The position numbers and the translations under genes were made by a program. Source: Xylocopa sonorina (Eukaryota; Arthropoda; Insecta; Hymenoptera; Apidae). From it: a stretch of DNA of 64,000 bases. Positions 63,501 to 64,000 of this stretch are shown one piece after another; the stretch's first letter is position 1, and each line of letters opens with the position of its first letter. The notes under the pieces were generated by a model. It saw nothing but the letters and a program-made list of their open reading frames with translations. It was not told the origin of the DNA and ran no database searches. Location of the stretch: the NCBI RefSeq assembly GCF_050948175.1, contig NW_027490138.1:1240001-1304000 (forward strand). The letters run 5' to 3'.

Positions 63501-64000
63501 GAAGTGAATACGAGGTATACATGACACTTCATAATGAATATTATATCTTATCATGCAACATAGGAGAGAGATGCGATATCGCGTTTAAAGAAGCATTAGA
63601 ACTCTATGGCCTCGATGCGGAGACATCTGCAAACGCTATTTCATGGCATGGAAGTGCCGCGCTTACATTCTTCTGAAGTGAATACAAGGTATACATGACA
63701 CTTCGCAATGAATATTATATCTTATCACGAAACATATAAATGAGATGCGATATCGCGATTTAAGTAGCATTAGAACGCTATTGCTACGATACGCAGACAT
63801 CTGCAAACGCTATATCCTAGCAAACAATAGTCGCATTTACATTCCTTTGCAGTGAATACGAGGTATACATGACACTGCGCAACGAATATTATATCTTATC
63901 ACGAAACATATAAATGAGATGCGATATCGCGATTTAAGTAACATTATAACTCTATTGCTACGATACGTAGACATCTGCAAACGCTATTTCCTAGCAAGAA
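60536..64000 (-). repeat. Satellite array S6, minus orientation, runs off the window
   Basis: The first 530 bp are the diverged core-proximal monomers, the reverse complement of about 32.2-32.7 kb. From about 61.07 kb the monomers are near consensus. A 9-monomer (1565-bp) higher-order duplication follows: positions from about 61560 recur from about 63125, including the unusual GACAACTCTATTGCTGCG at 61684 and 63249. Confidence 0.94.

Overview
The window looks like pericentromeric or other heterochromatic DNA from an arthropod, most likely an insect. An intact piggyBac-family transposase, Ty3/Gypsy-type long terminal repeats (LTRs) and AT-rich eukaryotic sequence support this. A hymenopteran is my guess, at low confidence. 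About two thirds of the window (roughly 42 kb, about 240 copies) is one tandem satellite with a 174-bp monomer. There are no prokaryotic signals, tRNAs, rRNAs or CRISPR arrays, and only one clear intact protein-coding gene, the transposase.

Layout. S1 (1-13082, plus-oriented satellite) leads into core block A (13083-20745), then S2 (20746-25636, minus-oriented satellite), then G1 (25637-26410, a GC-rich LTR-like segment). S3 (26411-32715, plus) leads into core block B (32716-39410), then S4 (39411-44061, minus), then G2 (44062-45642, a longer copy of G1). S5 (45643-55622, plus) leads into core block C (55623-60535, an inverted and truncated copy of the core), then S6 (60536-64000, minus). The satellite therefore flips orientation at every core and at every G segment. 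S3-B-S4-G2 repeats S1-A-S2-G1 as a higher-order unit of about 19 kb, and each core sits in the middle of a large inverted repeat built from satellite arms.

The three cores share an LTR fragment at one edge, an AT-rich non-satellite stretch, several short or broken open frames I do not recognise, and an untranslatable remainder. They differ by mobile-element insertions. A alone carries a complete 2353-bp piggyBac element with TTAA duplications, and B and C show the empty site. B carries a 1349-bp solo LTR with a GTAC duplication. C carries the same LTR at the same site but truncated, and A shows the empty site. These insertions order the duplications: B and C share ancestry apart from A.

Within the satellite there are clear higher-order repeats. 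The best is an 18-monomer (3133-bp) tandem duplication at 2471-8736 that looks almost identical between copies. Monomers next to the cores are the most diverged and of a distinct subfamily, as expected if new repeats are made away from the cores. Nothing here suggests a metabolic or defence system. The interest lies in the mirrored satellite architecture, the nested insertions that act as markers, and a piggyBac that looks recently active.
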